64,000 nucleotides of DNA from Pseudomonas sp. Leaf48 (lineage in GTDB: Bacteria; Pseudomonadota; Gammaproteobacteria; Pseudomonadales; Pseudomonadaceae), in contig NZ_LMLH01000028.1 of NCBI RefSeq assembly GCF_001421885.1, positions 262,442 to 326,441 of the forward strand, in the 5' to 3' direction. A program made the position numbers and the translations under genes. This document shows, in pieces, positions 8,239 through 16,551 of the stretch (its first letter is position 1; the number at the start of each line of letters is the position of its first letter). The notes under the pieces are model-generated. The model made no database searches. It worked only from the letters and a program-made list of their open reading frames with translations, and was not told the DNA's origin.

Positions 8239-11082
8239 ATGACGAGCAACCATGAAATCCGCCCCGATCTGGACGAGGGAATCGACCGCAAGGTACTCGG
8301 CCAGCTGCGAGCACGCTTTCTGAAGCTCAACGAAGGTCGTCTGGCACGGGCCATGGAAGGGCTGTCGACACGCCAGCAAGGGGTTTTGACCCTGCTGCCG
8401 CTGTTTTTTCACGTCAATCATCCGTTGTTGCCAGGCTACGTTTCAGGCAGTACGCCGGCCGGGCTGTCGAAATTCGAGCCCGATGCCAATGTCCTCGCCG
8501 AAGCCCAGCGCCTGACCCGGTCCTTTTCCTACAAGCCACGCCATGGCAGCAATCCGCCGCGACCGATTCACGGCCTGTTCCTGATGGGCAGCCTCGGCAC
8601 CCTGGCACAGGCCGACCAGAGCGATATGGATGTATGGGTCTGCCACGCTCCGGATCTGAGCGAAAGCGAACTCAACGAACTGCGCAAGAAATGCCAGTTG
8701 CTCGAAACCTGGGCGGCCAGCCAGGGAGCCGAGGCGCACTTCTTCCTGATTGACCCGACCCGATTCGTGCGCGGCGAACGCGATACCCAACTGAGCTCGG
8801 AGGATTGCGGAACCACCCAGCACTATCTGTTGCTGGACGAATTTTATCGAACCGCCATATGGCTGGCCGGACGCACACCGATCTGGTGGCTGGTACCGGT
8901 CTACGAAGAATCGAGCTACGACCGTTACACGCACACGCTGCTTTCCAAGCGCTTCATCCGTGCCGATGAAACCCTTGACCTGGGCAATCTGGCCTTGATC
9001 CCGCCAGGGGAGTTTATCGGCGCCGGGCTTTGGCAACTGTTCAAGGGCATCGAGTCACCCTACAAATCAGTGCTGAAGTTACTGCTGACCGAGGTTTACG
9101 CCAGCGAACACCCCAGGGTCCACTGCCTGAGCCTGCGCTTCAAACAAGCGGTGTTCGCCAATCAGCTCGACCTCGACGAGTTGGACCCCTACATCGTGGT
9201 ATACCGGCGCATCGAGGAATACCTCATCGCCCGTAACGAACCGGAACGCCTGGAACTGGTGCGCCGCGCGCTGTACCTGAAGGTCAACCGCAAACTGACC
9301 GGCACCAGTCGAGCCCAGAGCTGGCAACGCGCATTGCTCGAGCGCCTGGCCCGGGAATGGCACTGGGATCAACGTCAGCTGGCACTGCTCGATAGCCGCA
9401 GCCAGTGGAAGGTTCGCCAGGTCAGCTCCGAGCGCACGGCCCTGGTCAACGAACTCAATTACAGCTACCGCTTCCTCACCCGGTTCGCCCGCCATGAACA
9501 GACCGCCAGCCGCATCAACAAGCGCGACCTCAGTGTGCTGGGCCGGCGCTTGTACGCAGCCTTCGAGCGCAAGACAGGCAAGGTCGAATTCATCAATCCC
9601 GGTATTGCTCCGGACCTGGCCGAAGACACCTTGACCCTGGTGTATGCGCCAAACCGCAAAGAGCCCGGGCAAGGCCAGTGGGGTTTGTACAACGGCAGCC
9701 TGACGGCACTGGAGTGGGAACATTTTGCGCCGATCAAACGCAGCCGCCATTTGCTGGAACTGCTCACCTGGTGCCATCGCAACGGCGTGATCGACAGCAG
9801 TACCCGCCTGGCCTTGCACCCCGGCAGCAGCGATTTGAGTGAGTTTGAACTGTTCAACCTGCTCGGCAGCCTGCAACAGAGCATTGCCCTGCCCCTTGCC
9901 ACTGTCGCCGAAGAGCCTTTGCTACGCGCCAGCGTGCCAAGCGAGGTGCTGATTCTGGTGAACGTCGGCGTCGACCCGCTCAAGCACCATCGTGATCTGA
10001 ACATCCTGATGACCACCGAGCGCACCGACTCCCTGAGCTACGCAGGCGTGCGCGAGAATCTGGTCCTGACCCTGGATCAGGTCACGATCAACAGCTGGAA
10101 CGAAGTGCTGGTCAGCCACCATGATGGCCCCAACGCCTTGCTCGACTGCATACGCGACTACCTCAACAATCTGCCGGTCGGTGCGCAACAGCCGAGGCTG
10201 CGAGTGCGGTGCTTTTGTCATAACCGCGCGCCATTCATCGCGCAGCGGGTGGAAGAAACCCTCGATACCGCACAGAACCTTCTACTGAGCCGACTCAACT
10301 ACCGCTACCTGATTCAGGTCCAGCAGCACTACCACGTGCTGGAACTGATACCCGGCCAGGTCAATCACGTCGCCCTCGCCACGCTGTCAGCGCTGATCGA
10401 CTATCTGGGTAAGGAGTTGACCCGCTACAGCCCGCTACACCTGGATGCCATGGCGCTGGAAGATCATGACCTCGCACTGTTGCTGCCGATGGGCCAGCCG
10501 GACTGCGTTCAAGTGTTCTATCGGGTCAATGAAGACCTGGTCGATCTTTACGTGCTCGATGAGTTCAATGCCCTGTGGCAGCAACGCCTGCCCTGGCACG
10601 ATGAGCAAAGCCTGCTGGTGCCGTTGCAGCGGTTCCTGCAATCGATCCAATACCGGCGCGATGCCTTGTTGCCGATGGCCGCCGCCCAACCCCTGAATCT
10701 GGATACGTTGTATTGCCAATTATTGCCGTCTGGCCAAGGCAGGGCGCGCCGGATCGAACCCCGACCAGCACCGCAAACCCCTGCCAACAAAGCGTTTTAC
10801 GATGTCCAGGCGATCATCGGCAAAGCCGCACCTGGCCAGGTGCGGGTGACGTTGTACTGCAATCAACGGGAATTTTCGGAGTTGGAGCATGGCAACCAAC
10901 TGTTCAGCGCGGTCGCCCGGGAAATCATCGGGCAGCGCCGGGAAACCGAACGCTACCGCTGCTATATCACCGACCTGGACCTCTCAGGCCTGCTCCGTGA
11001 CGGGTCGGGATCCACTCATTTGTATCTGCGCTATAAAGCCGACCTGGAGCGCGCACTGAACGAGGCGCTCGATCAGGTCTGA
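8239..11082 (+). CDS. cyaA: Class I adenylate cyclase
   Basis: 947 residues, cytoplasmic. Makes cAMP, the ligand of Vfr/CRP. The N-terminal catalytic region has the class I nucleotidyltransferase pattern GLFLMGSLGTLAQADQSDMD (about 111-130), with the GS and DxD metal-binding motif, and LDEGIDRKVLGQLRARFLKL at the start; the long C-terminal half is the regulatory region found in enterobacterial CyaA. The length is near the Pseudomonas norm. Stop is 4 bp from the convergent rnk stop, leaving no room for a separate terminator. Confidence 0.95.
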   Translation: MTSNHEIRPDLDEGIDRKVLGQLRARFLKLNEGRLARAMEGLSTRQQGVLTLLPLFFHVNHPLLPGYVSGSTPAGLSKFEPDANVLAEAQRLTRSFSYKPRHGSNPPRPIHGLFLMGSLGTLAQADQSDMDVWVCHAPDLSESELNELRKKCQLLETWAASQGAEAHFFLIDPTRFVRGERDTQLSSEDCGTTQHYLLLDEFYRTAIWLAGRTPIWWLVPVYEESSYDRYTHTLLSKRFIRADETLDLGNLALIPPGEFIGAGLWQLFKGIESPYKSVLKLLLTEVYASEHPRVHCLSLRFKQAVFANQLDLDELDPYIVVYRRIEEYLIARNEPERLELVRRALYLKVNRKLTGTSRAQSWQRALLERLAREWHWDQRQLALLDSRSQWKVRQVSSERTALVNELNYSYRFLTRFARHEQTASRINKRDLSVLGRRLYAAFERKTGKVEFINPGIAPDLAEDTLTLVYAPNRKEPGQGQWGLYNGSLTALEWEHFAPIKRSRHLLELLTWCHRNGVIDSSTRLALHPGSSDLSEFELFNLLGSLQQSIALPLATVAEEPLLRASVPSEVLILVNVGVDPLKHHRDLNILMTTERTDSLSYAGVRENLVLTLDQVTINSWNEVLVSHHDGPNALLDCIRDYLNNLPVGAQQPRLRVRCFCHNRAPFIAQRVEETLDTAQNLLLSRLNYRYLIQVQQHYHVLELIPGQVNHVALATLSALIDYLGKELTRYSPLHLDAMALEDHDLALLLPMGQPDCVQVFYRVNEDLVDLYVLDEFNALWQQRLPWHDEQSLLVPLQRFLQSIQYRRDALLPMAAAQPLNLDTLYCQLLPSGQGRARRIEPRPAPQTPANKAFYDVQAIIGKAAPGQVRVTLYCNQREFSELEHGNQLFSAVAREIIGQRRETERYRCYITDLDLSGLLRDGSGSTHLYLRYKADLERALNEALDQV

Positions 11083-11086
11083 GGGA

Positions 11087-11497
11087 TCATTCCGGGAATG
11101 CGCCGCCATTGGCCGGCTGCGATTCGACTTCAAGCAGGGTCAGTTTCAGGGTCTTGCCGCCTGGAGCCGGCCAGTCGATATGCTGACCCACCTTCAGGCC
11201 CAGCAACGCGCTGCCCACTGGCGCCAGGATCGAGATCTTGCCTTCATCGGCGTTCGCGTCCTTCGGGTACACCAGCGTCAGGTGATAGTCCTTGCCACTG
11301 CCTTCTTCGCGACAGTGCACACGGGAGTTCATGGTCACGACATCGGCGGGCACTTCATCGTGACCAACCAGAGTATCGGCGCGATCCAGTTCGGTTTGCA
11401 GCGCGATAACGCCCGGCAGCGTGTCATCCAGGCTTTCGATCAGGCGCTCCAGACGTTGCACGTCCAGACGGGTAAGAGTGATGGAAGGTGCGGTCAT
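11087..11497 (-). CDS. rnk: Rnk, nucleoside diphosphate kinase regulator (GreA-like fold)
   Basis: 136 residues, the exact family length. N-terminal coiled coil (about 1-50) and C-terminal FKBP-like GreA_GreB domain with YHLTLVYPKDAN, GKISILAPVGSALLGLKVGQ and the ending of the family. Rnk binds RNA polymerase and competes with Gre factors; it was first found as a multicopy regulator of nucleoside diphosphate kinase and alginate. Start MTAPSITLTRLD at 11497 follows AAGGAGT. An intrinsic-terminator-like hairpin lies in its leader. Confidence 0.95.
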   Translation of the reverse strand: MTAPSITLTRLDVQRLERLIESLDDTLPGVIALQTELDRADTLVGHDEVPADVVTMNSRVHCREEGSGKDYHLTLVYPKDANADEGKISILAPVGSALLGLKVGQHIDWPAPGGKTLKLTLLEVESQPANGGAFPE

Positions 11498-11524
11498 GAT
11501 CAGGGCAGACTCCTTTCTTCTGCA

Positions 11525-11563
11525 CGAAAAAAGCAAAACCCCGCCAGAAGAAGACGGGGTTTT
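11525..11563 (-). terminator. Terminator-like hairpin in the rnk leader
   Basis: On the minus strand: AAAACCCCGTC, loop TTCTTCT, GGCGGGGTTTT, followed by GCTTTTTT. Eight-base perfect arms AAAACCCC/GGGGTTTT and a U-rich tail make this an intrinsic terminator in form. It sits 37 nt upstream of the rnk start and points the same way, so it would act on transcripts heading into rnk. Confidence 0.7.
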
Positions 11564-11594
11564 CACAAGCCTCGATGGGTTGAGGCGTATCCGG

Positions 11595-11622
11595 ACACTA
11601 TCACAGCTCAATAAATATACAA
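11595..11622 (-). promoter_or_regulatory. Possible sigma-70 promoter of rnk
   Basis: On the minus strand a TTGTAT (-35-like, 11617-11622) and TAGTGT (-10-like, 11595-11600) are separated by 16 bp. This would start a leader of about 90 nt that contains the terminator-like hairpin. Weak boxes; inference only. Confidence 0.3.
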
Positions 11623-11652
11623 GCTGGGCGATCCAGCGGTCGCCAGGTCTTT

Positions 11653-11764
11653 CGTGGCGAGGTGGCTTGCCCCCGCTGGGTTGCGTAGCGCCCCCAGAAT
11701 CTTTACGACTGCTTCGCAGCCGAACGGGGCGATGCGGCGTTCCGACAAGCCCCCTCGCCACAAA
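11653..11764. repeat. REP pair (GTGGCGAGGGGG class) invading the DUF1289 gene end
   Basis: Outer arms GTGGCGAGGTGGCTTGCCCC and inverted AGCCCCCTCGCCACAA with internal palindrome GCTTCGCAGC. The right arm lies inside the reading frame of the DUF1289 gene and supplies its last codons and stop. Confidence 0.75.
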
Positions 11765-11975
11765 AGGCTTTACGATGGGCTGCCTGCTCACAAATCACCC
11801 GCCGGCGCTGATCATCGGCCGAGCGCCACTCGCGAATATCTTCGACATGGCGAAAACAGCCCAGGCAGACTTTCTGCTCGTCCAGGCGGCACACACCGCT
11901 GCATGGTGAAGGCACCGCCGGGCTGACATTGCTGTAAAGCGGTTTGGGTGCACGGACGGGGGTTGTTTCAGTCAC
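11703..11975 (-). CDS. DUF1289 family protein, 3' end in a REP element
   Basis: 90 residues from a GTG start at 11975 (VTETTPVRAPK). The core SPCSGVCRLDEQKVCLGCFR, then HVEDIREW, is the DUF1289 signature: four conserved cysteines that probably bind a metal, followed by a helix. Function unknown. The gene begins 4 bp after the cyaY stop, so it is in an operon with cyaY. The last about 20 residues are encoded by REP sequence and are therefore unlikely to be conserved. An ATG-initiated longer frame starting at 12113 overlaps cyaY and is not credible. Confidence 0.75.
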   Translation of the reverse strand: MTETTPVRAPKPLYSNVSPAVPSPCSGVCRLDEQKVCLGCFRHVEDIREWRSADDQRRRVICEQAAHRKAFCGEGACRNAASPRSAAKQS

Positions 11976-11979
11976 GAAA

Positions 11980-12312
11980 TTACAGGCCTTCGAAGTCGAG
12001 TTCGACGTCGGCCTGTTGCTTGACGATGCGCTCAAGCATTTCGCCCAACTGCTCTTCGCTCTTGTCACACATCCAGCGCTCGCTTTCTTCGTCGTAATCG
12101 AAGTGGAAGCCACCGGACACTGCCGCCAGCCACAGCTGACGCAGCGGCTCCTGACGACTGAAGATCAGTTGGCTGCCGTTTTCAAACTTTACGGTCAGTA
12201 CACCCGCCGAACTCTCCAGGTCGATATCCAGGCCACTGTCATCAAAGATGTCCTCCAGCGTCTGCTGTGTGGCATCGACCAGGTCATGGAAACGCGCTTC
12301 GGACAAACTCAT
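11980..12312 (-). CDS. cyaY: Frataxin homologue CyaY
   Basis: 110 residues. Acidic iron-binding regulator of Fe-S cluster assembly on IscS/IscU. Marks: MSLSEARFHDLVDATQQTLE with the acidic first helix (EDIFDDSGLDIDLE about 18-31), the beta-sheet core VLTVKFENGSQLIFSRQEPL, LWLAAVSGGFHFDY and the C-terminal helix. Start at 12312 matches the family; the frame is open 34 codons upstream without similarity. Followed in 4 bp by the DUF1289 gene and divergent from lptM. Confidence 0.93.
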   Translation of the reverse strand: MSLSEARFHDLVDATQQTLEDIFDDSGLDIDLESSAGVLTVKFENGSQLIFSRQEPLRQLWLAAVSGGFHFDYDEESERWMCDKSEEQLGEMLERIVKQQADVELDFEGL

Positions 12313-12425
12313 TACGGCAACCTCAAAAAGTGTCTGATCAGGCTCAAGCGCCGCAAGATACGACCGAGCCCCGTCGATTGCAAAGAATAACGAATAAGCG
12401 CCATACCAGCACATCCAACACTGAT

Positions 12426-12522
12426 CCCTGTGGGAGCGGGCTTGCTCGCGAATGCGGCGTATCAGGCAGCATCAATGTCGACTGACACTACGCCTTCGCG
12501 AGCAAGCCCGCTCCCACAGGGG
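12426..12522. repeat. REP pair (TGTGGGAGCGGGCTTGCTCGCGAA class)
   Basis: Near-perfect inverted arms: CCCTGTGGGAGCGGGCTTGC on the left and the complement, ending GCCCGCTCCCACAGGG, on the right, about 40 bp apart. It occupies the centre of the 329-bp cyaY-lptM space. The cyaY and lptM promoters must lie on either side; I cannot assign boxes confidently. Confidence 0.85.
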
Positions 12523-12641
12523 ATCGCAACTGGCCTGCCGACATCAGCCAGACCCCGCCGGACGGGCGGTCCGTTGCATAGGCAAGCTGACGGGTGGCCG
12601 GTATACTCCGGCGCAATTAACGCATTTTCAAGGATTTCGCC

Positions 12642-12815
12642 ATGAAGCGCCTGATCTCTTCCCTTGCTGCGCTCCTCGCGGTTGCCTGCCTTGTGTCGGC
12701 CTGCGGTCAAAAAGGCCCGCTGTACCTGCCCGATGAAGACCAGGACCCTGCCGAGCAGGCTCAGTCCTCGCAAAAGCAGCCGTCCAAAGCACACAAGCAC
12801 GACGTCTACCAATAA
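12642..12815 (+). CDS. lptM: Small outer-membrane lipoprotein LptM (LppL/YifL)
   Basis: 57 residues, MKRLISSLAALLAVACLVSA followed by CGQKGPLYLPDEDQ. The lipobox VSAC and the CGQKGPLYLP motif immediately after the acylated cysteine define the LptM family. LptM binds LptD and helps its disulfide maturation during lipopolysaccharide-transporter assembly. The conserved position is just upstream of lysA, and only 12 bp separate them. Preceded by AAGGATTT as ribosome-binding site. Confidence 0.92.
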   Translation: MKRLISSLAALLAVACLVSACGQKGPLYLPDEDQDPAEQAQSSQKQPSKAHKHDVYQ

Positions 12816-12827
12816 TAAGGGAACCTC

Positions 12828-14075
12828 ATGGACGCTTTTAACTACCGTGACGGTGAACTGTTCGCCGAAGGTGTCGCCCTGTCTGCCATCGCCGAGCGCT
12901 TTGGCACACCGACCTACGTTTACTCGCGCGCGCACATCGAAGCCCAGTACCTGGCCTACGCCGATGCGCTGGCCGGCATGTCGAGCCTGGTTTGCTTTGC
13001 CGTCAAAGCCAACTCCAACCTGGGCGTACTGAATGTCCTGGCGCGCCTTGGCGCCGGTTTCGACATCGTTTCCCGTGGCGAGCTCGAACGTGTTCTGGCT
13101 GCCGGCGGCAGCGCCGACAAGATCGTCTTCTCCGGCGTCGGCAAGACCCGTGACGACATGCGTCGCGCACTGGAAGTCGGCGTGCACTGCTTCAACGTCG
13201 AATCCACCGACGAGCTGGAACGCCTGCAAGTGGTCGCCGCCGAGCTGGGCGTTCGCGCGCCGATATCGCTGCGCGTCAACCCGGACGTCGATGCCGGCAC
13301 TCACCCGTACATCTCCACCGGCCTCAAAGAGAACAAGTTCGGCATCGCCATCGCTGACGCCGAAGACGTGTACGTGCGTGCCGCGCAGCTGCCGAACCTG
13401 GAAGTGGTTGGCGTCGATTGCCATATCGGCTCGCAACTGACCACCCTGCCACCGTTCATCGATGCCCTCGACCGCCTGCTGGGCCTGGTCGACCGCCTCG
13501 GCGACTGCGGTATCTACCTGCGCCACATCGACCTCGGTGGTGGCCTGGGCGTACGTTATCGCGACGAAGAACCGCCACTGGCTGCCGACTACATCAAGGC
13601 CGTGCGCGAGCGCCTCGACGGTCGTGACCTGGCACTGGTATTCGAGCCGGGCCGCTTCATCGTGGCAAACGCCGGCGTGCTGCTGACCCAGGTCGAGTAC
13701 CTAAAGCACACCGAGCACAAGGACTTCGCCATCGTCGACGCGGCCATGAACGACCTGATCCGCCCGGCACTGTATCAAGCCTGGATGGACGTCACCGCCG
13801 TACGCCCGCGTGACACTGCTGCCCGCGCCTACGACGTCGTCGGCCCGATCTGCGAGACCGGCGATTTCCTGGCCAAGGATCGTCAGCTGGCCCTGGAAGA
13901 AGGCGACCTGCTGGCTGTGCATTCGGCCGGCGCCTATGGGTTTGTCATGAGTTCCAACTACAACACCCGTGGCCGCGCCGCCGAAGTGTTGGTGGACGGT
14001 GATCAGGCATTTGAAGTGCGTCGCCGTGAAACGGTAGCCGAGTTGTTTGCTGGCGAAAGCCTGCTGCCGGAGTAA
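12828..14075 (+). CDS. lysA: Diaminopimelate decarboxylase
   Basis: 415 residues. PLP enzyme of fold type III that makes L-lysine from meso-diaminopimelate. Marks: VCFAVKANSNLGVL with the PLP lysine (about residue 60), HIGSQLT (about 199-205), the glycine-rich phosphate loop DLGGGLGVRY (about 236-245), the decarboxylase motif GPICETGD (about 340-347) and SAGAYGF near the C-terminus. First enzyme gene of the lptM-lysA-dapF-DUF484-xerC-HAD operon; ribosome-binding site AAGGGAACCTC. Confidence 0.97.
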   Translation: MDAFNYRDGELFAEGVALSAIAERFGTPTYVYSRAHIEAQYLAYADALAGMSSLVCFAVKANSNLGVLNVLARLGAGFDIVSRGELERVLAAGGSADKIVFSGVGKTRDDMRRALEVGVHCFNVESTDELERLQVVAAELGVRAPISLRVNPDVDAGTHPYISTGLKENKFGIAIADAEDVYVRAAQLPNLEVVGVDCHIGSQLTTLPPFIDALDRLLGLVDRLGDCGIYLRHIDLGGGLGVRYRDEEPPLAADYIKAVRERLDGRDLALVFEPGRFIVANAGVLLTQVEYLKHTEHKDFAIVDAAMNDLIRPALYQAWMDVTAVRPRDTAARAYDVVGPICETGDFLAKDRQLALEEGDLLAVHSAGAYGFVMSSNYNTRGRAAEVLVDGDQAFEVRRRETVAELFAGESLLPE

Positions 14076-14079
14076 AACC

Positions 14080-14910
14080 ATGCTGCTGCGTTTTACCAAG
14101 ATGCACGGCCTGGGCAACGACTTCATGGTCCTTGACCTGGTCAGCCAGCACGCGCATATCCTGCCCAAGCACGCCAAGCAATGGGGCGACCGGCATACCG
14201 GCATCGGCTTCGACCAGTTGCTGATCGTCGAGGCGCCGAGCAATCCGGACGTGGATTTCCGTTATCGGATCTTCAATTCCGACGGCTCGGAAGTGGAACA
14301 GTGCGGCAACGGTGCGCGCTGCTTCGCCCGCTTCGTCCTCGACAAGCGCCTGACCGCAAAACGGCAGATCCGCGTCGAAACCAAAAGCGGCATCATCGAG
14401 CTGGATGTGCGCAACGACGGGCAGATCAGCGTCAACATGGGCGCCCCGCGCCTGGTACCGGCCGAGATTCCATTCCAGGCTGCGGATCAGGCCTTGAGTT
14501 ACCAGGTCGACGTCGATGGCAACCCGGTCGATCTGGCCGCCGTATCGATGGGCAACCCCCATGCCGTACTGCGCGTCAGCGACATCAACAATGCACCGGT
14601 GCATGATCTGGGTCCGAAAATCGAGCATCACCCGCGCTTCCCGGCGCGGGTCAATGTCGGTTTTCTCCAGGTGATTGACCGCAGCCGCGCGCAGTTGCGC
14701 GTCTGGGAGCGCGGGGCCGGGGAAACCCAGGCCTGCGGTACCGGCGCCTGTGCCGCCGCAGTGGCCGCGATCAGCCAGGGGTGGATGGATTCGCCGCTAT
14801 TGATCGACCTGCCTGGCGGGCGCCTGTCCATTGAGTGGGCAGGCCCTGGCCAACCGGTGAAGATGACCGGCCCGGCAGTCCGCGTATACGAAGGACAAGT
14901 GCGTCTTTGA
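14080..14910 (+). CDS. dapF: Diaminopimelate epimerase
   Basis: 276 residues. Converts LL- to meso-diaminopimelate for lysine and peptidoglycan. Two-base mechanism residues are Cys75 in EQCGNGARC and Cys219 in ACGTGAC; the N-terminus MLLRFTKMHGLGNDFMVLD is invariant in the family and fixes the start at 14080, 4 bp after the lysA stop. It precedes lysA biochemically, so the two consecutive lysine enzymes are co-expressed. Confidence 0.97.
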   Translation: MLLRFTKMHGLGNDFMVLDLVSQHAHILPKHAKQWGDRHTGIGFDQLLIVEAPSNPDVDFRYRIFNSDGSEVEQCGNGARCFARFVLDKRLTAKRQIRVETKSGIIELDVRNDGQISVNMGAPRLVPAEIPFQAADQALSYQVDVDGNPVDLAAVSMGNPHAVLRVSDINNAPVHDLGPKIEHHPRFPARVNVGFLQVIDRSRAQLRVWERGAGETQACGTGACAAAVAAISQGWMDSPLLIDLPGGRLSIEWAGPGQPVKMTGPAVRVYEGQVRL

Positions 14911-14923
14911 GCGAGCGAAATCC

Positions 14924-15649
14924 ATGACCGACAAGCCTCAGGTACCCGCACGAAAAGCCGACGAATCTGCGCCCGAAAGCCTGGAGGCGGCGGCTGTTGC
15001 CGCGTACCTGGAGGCTCATCCGGACTTTTTCATCGAGCACGAAGAACTGCTCCCGGCCTTGCGTATTCCCCATCAGCGCGGTGACACCATTTCTCTGGTG
15101 GAACGGCAGATGACCATCCTGCGCGACCGCAACATCGAGTTGCGTCATCGCCTCTCGCATTTGATGGATGTGGCCCGCGACAACGACCGGCTGTTCGAAA
15201 AGACCCGCCGCCTGATCCTTGCGCTGATGGACGCCACCAGCCTCGAAGACGTAGTGATCTGCGTCGAAGACAGTCTGCGCCAGGATTTCCAGGTGCCCTT
15301 CGTCAGCCTCATCCTGCTGGGCGACAACGCCATGCCAGTCGGCCGCTGGGTCACCCACGCCGAAGCGCAGGTGGCCATAGGCGGTTTGCTCTCGGAAGAC
15401 AAAAGCGTCAGCGGCAGTCTGCGTGAGCATGAACTGGACTTCCTGTTCGGTGAGGATCAGCGCAAGCAGATCGGCTCCACCGCCGTCGTCGCCATCAGCC
15501 ATCAGGGCATCCACGGTATCCTGGCCATCGCCAGCCGAGATCCACAGCAATACAAAAGCTCAGTAGGCACCTTGTTCCTGAGCTACATCGCCGAAGTCAT
15601 GGGCCGCGTGCTGCCACGGGTCAACAGCAACCTGCGCTCGGTACGCTGA
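14924..15649 (+). CDS. DUF484 family protein (GAF-like)
   Basis: 241 residues. N-terminal helical segment (about 15-90) with AAVAAYLEAHPDFFIEHEEL, the DUF484 hallmark, then a coiled region and a GAF-like domain (about 95-230). Cytoplasmic. Function unknown; in gamma-proteobacteria it is always between dapF and xerC (YigA in E. coli), which suggests a link with chromosome dimer resolution or cell-wall supply. Two bp separate it from xerC. Confidence 0.85.
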   Translation: MTDKPQVPARKADESAPESLEAAAVAAYLEAHPDFFIEHEELLPALRIPHQRGDTISLVERQMTILRDRNIELRHRLSHLMDVARDNDRLFEKTRRLILALMDATSLEDVVICVEDSLRQDFQVPFVSLILLGDNAMPVGRWVTHAEAQVAIGGLLSEDKSVSGSLREHELDFLFGEDQRKQIGSTAVVAISHQGIHGILAIASRDPQQYKSSVGTLFLSYIAEVMGRVLPRVNSNLRSVR

Positions 15650-15651
15650 CC

Positions 15652-16551
15652 ATGGAACGGCAACTGGACGCTTACTGCGAACACCTGCGCAGTGAGCGGC
15701 AGATGTCGCCGCACACTTTGTCGGCTTACCGCCGCGACCTCGATAAAGTGCTCGGCTGGTGCGTCAAGCAAAACATCGACAGTTGGGCGGCGCTGGATAT
15801 CCAGCGCCTGCGCAGCCTGATCGCCCGCCTGCATGCCCAAGGCCAGTCGTCCCGCAGTCTGGCGCGTTTGCTGTCGGCGGTCCGCGGGCTCTATCACTAC
15901 CTCAACCGCGAAGGCCTGTGCGATCACGACCCGGCCAATGGTCTCGCGCCACCTAAAGGCGAGCGCCGCCTGCCGAAGACCCTCGACACCGACCGCGCCT
16001 TGCAACTGCTTGAGGGTGCAGTGGAAGATGACTTTCTGGCCCGTCGTGATCAGGCGATCCTGGAACTGTTCTACTCTTCCGGGCTGCGACTTTCGGAGCT
16101 GACCGGGCTGAATCTCGACCAGCTCGATCTGGCCGACGGGATGGTCCAGGTGCTCGGCAAAGGCAGCAAGACCCGGTTGCTACCCGTGGGGAAAAAAGCT
16201 CGTGAGGCGCTGGAACAGTGGCTGCCATTACGAGCCCTGGCCCACCCGGCGGACGATGCAGTGTTTGTCAGCCAGCAAGGCCAGCGCCTGGGCCCACGGA
16301 CGATCCAGCGTCGGGTCAAGGCAGCCGGCGAACGCGAACTGGGGCAGAACCTGCACCCACACATGTTGCGACACTCTTTCGCCAGCCACATGCTGGAGTC
16401 TTCCCAGGACCTGCGGGCCGTACAGGAATTGCTCGGTCACTCGGACATCAAGACCACGCAAATCTATACCCACCTGGATTTCCAGCACCTGGCAACGGTC
16501 TATGACAGCGCCCACCCACGAGCCAAACGCATGAAAGGCGATGATTCATGA
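15652..16551 (+). CDS. xerC: Tyrosine recombinase XerC (Sss)
   Basis: 299 residues. Acts with XerD at dif to resolve chromosome dimers. N-terminal SAM-like core-binding domain (1-90), then the catalytic domain with the R-H-R-Y set: Arg in SSGLRLSELTGL (about 146), HMLRHSFASH (about 238-247) giving His and Arg, LGHSDIKTTQIYTH with the nucleophile Tyr at about 272. The gene overlaps the following HAD gene by 4 bp (ATGA). Confidence 0.96.
   Translation: MERQLDAYCEHLRSERQMSPHTLSAYRRDLDKVLGWCVKQNIDSWAALDIQRLRSLIARLHAQGQSSRSLARLLSAVRGLYHYLNREGLCDHDPANGLAPPKGERRLPKTLDTDRALQLLEGAVEDDFLARRDQAILELFYSSGLRLSELTGLNLDQLDLADGMVQVLGKGSKTRLLPVGKKAREALEQWLPLRALAHPADDAVFVSQQGQRLGPRTIQRRVKAAGERELGQNLHPHMLRHSFASHMLESSQDLRAVQELLGHSDIKTTQIYTHLDFQHLATVYDSAHPRAKRMKGDDS

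Noticed and set aside
12462..13526. 354-codon open frame antisense to lysA and lptM
   Set aside because: Shadow of lysA; crosses a REP element and lptM without any domain.
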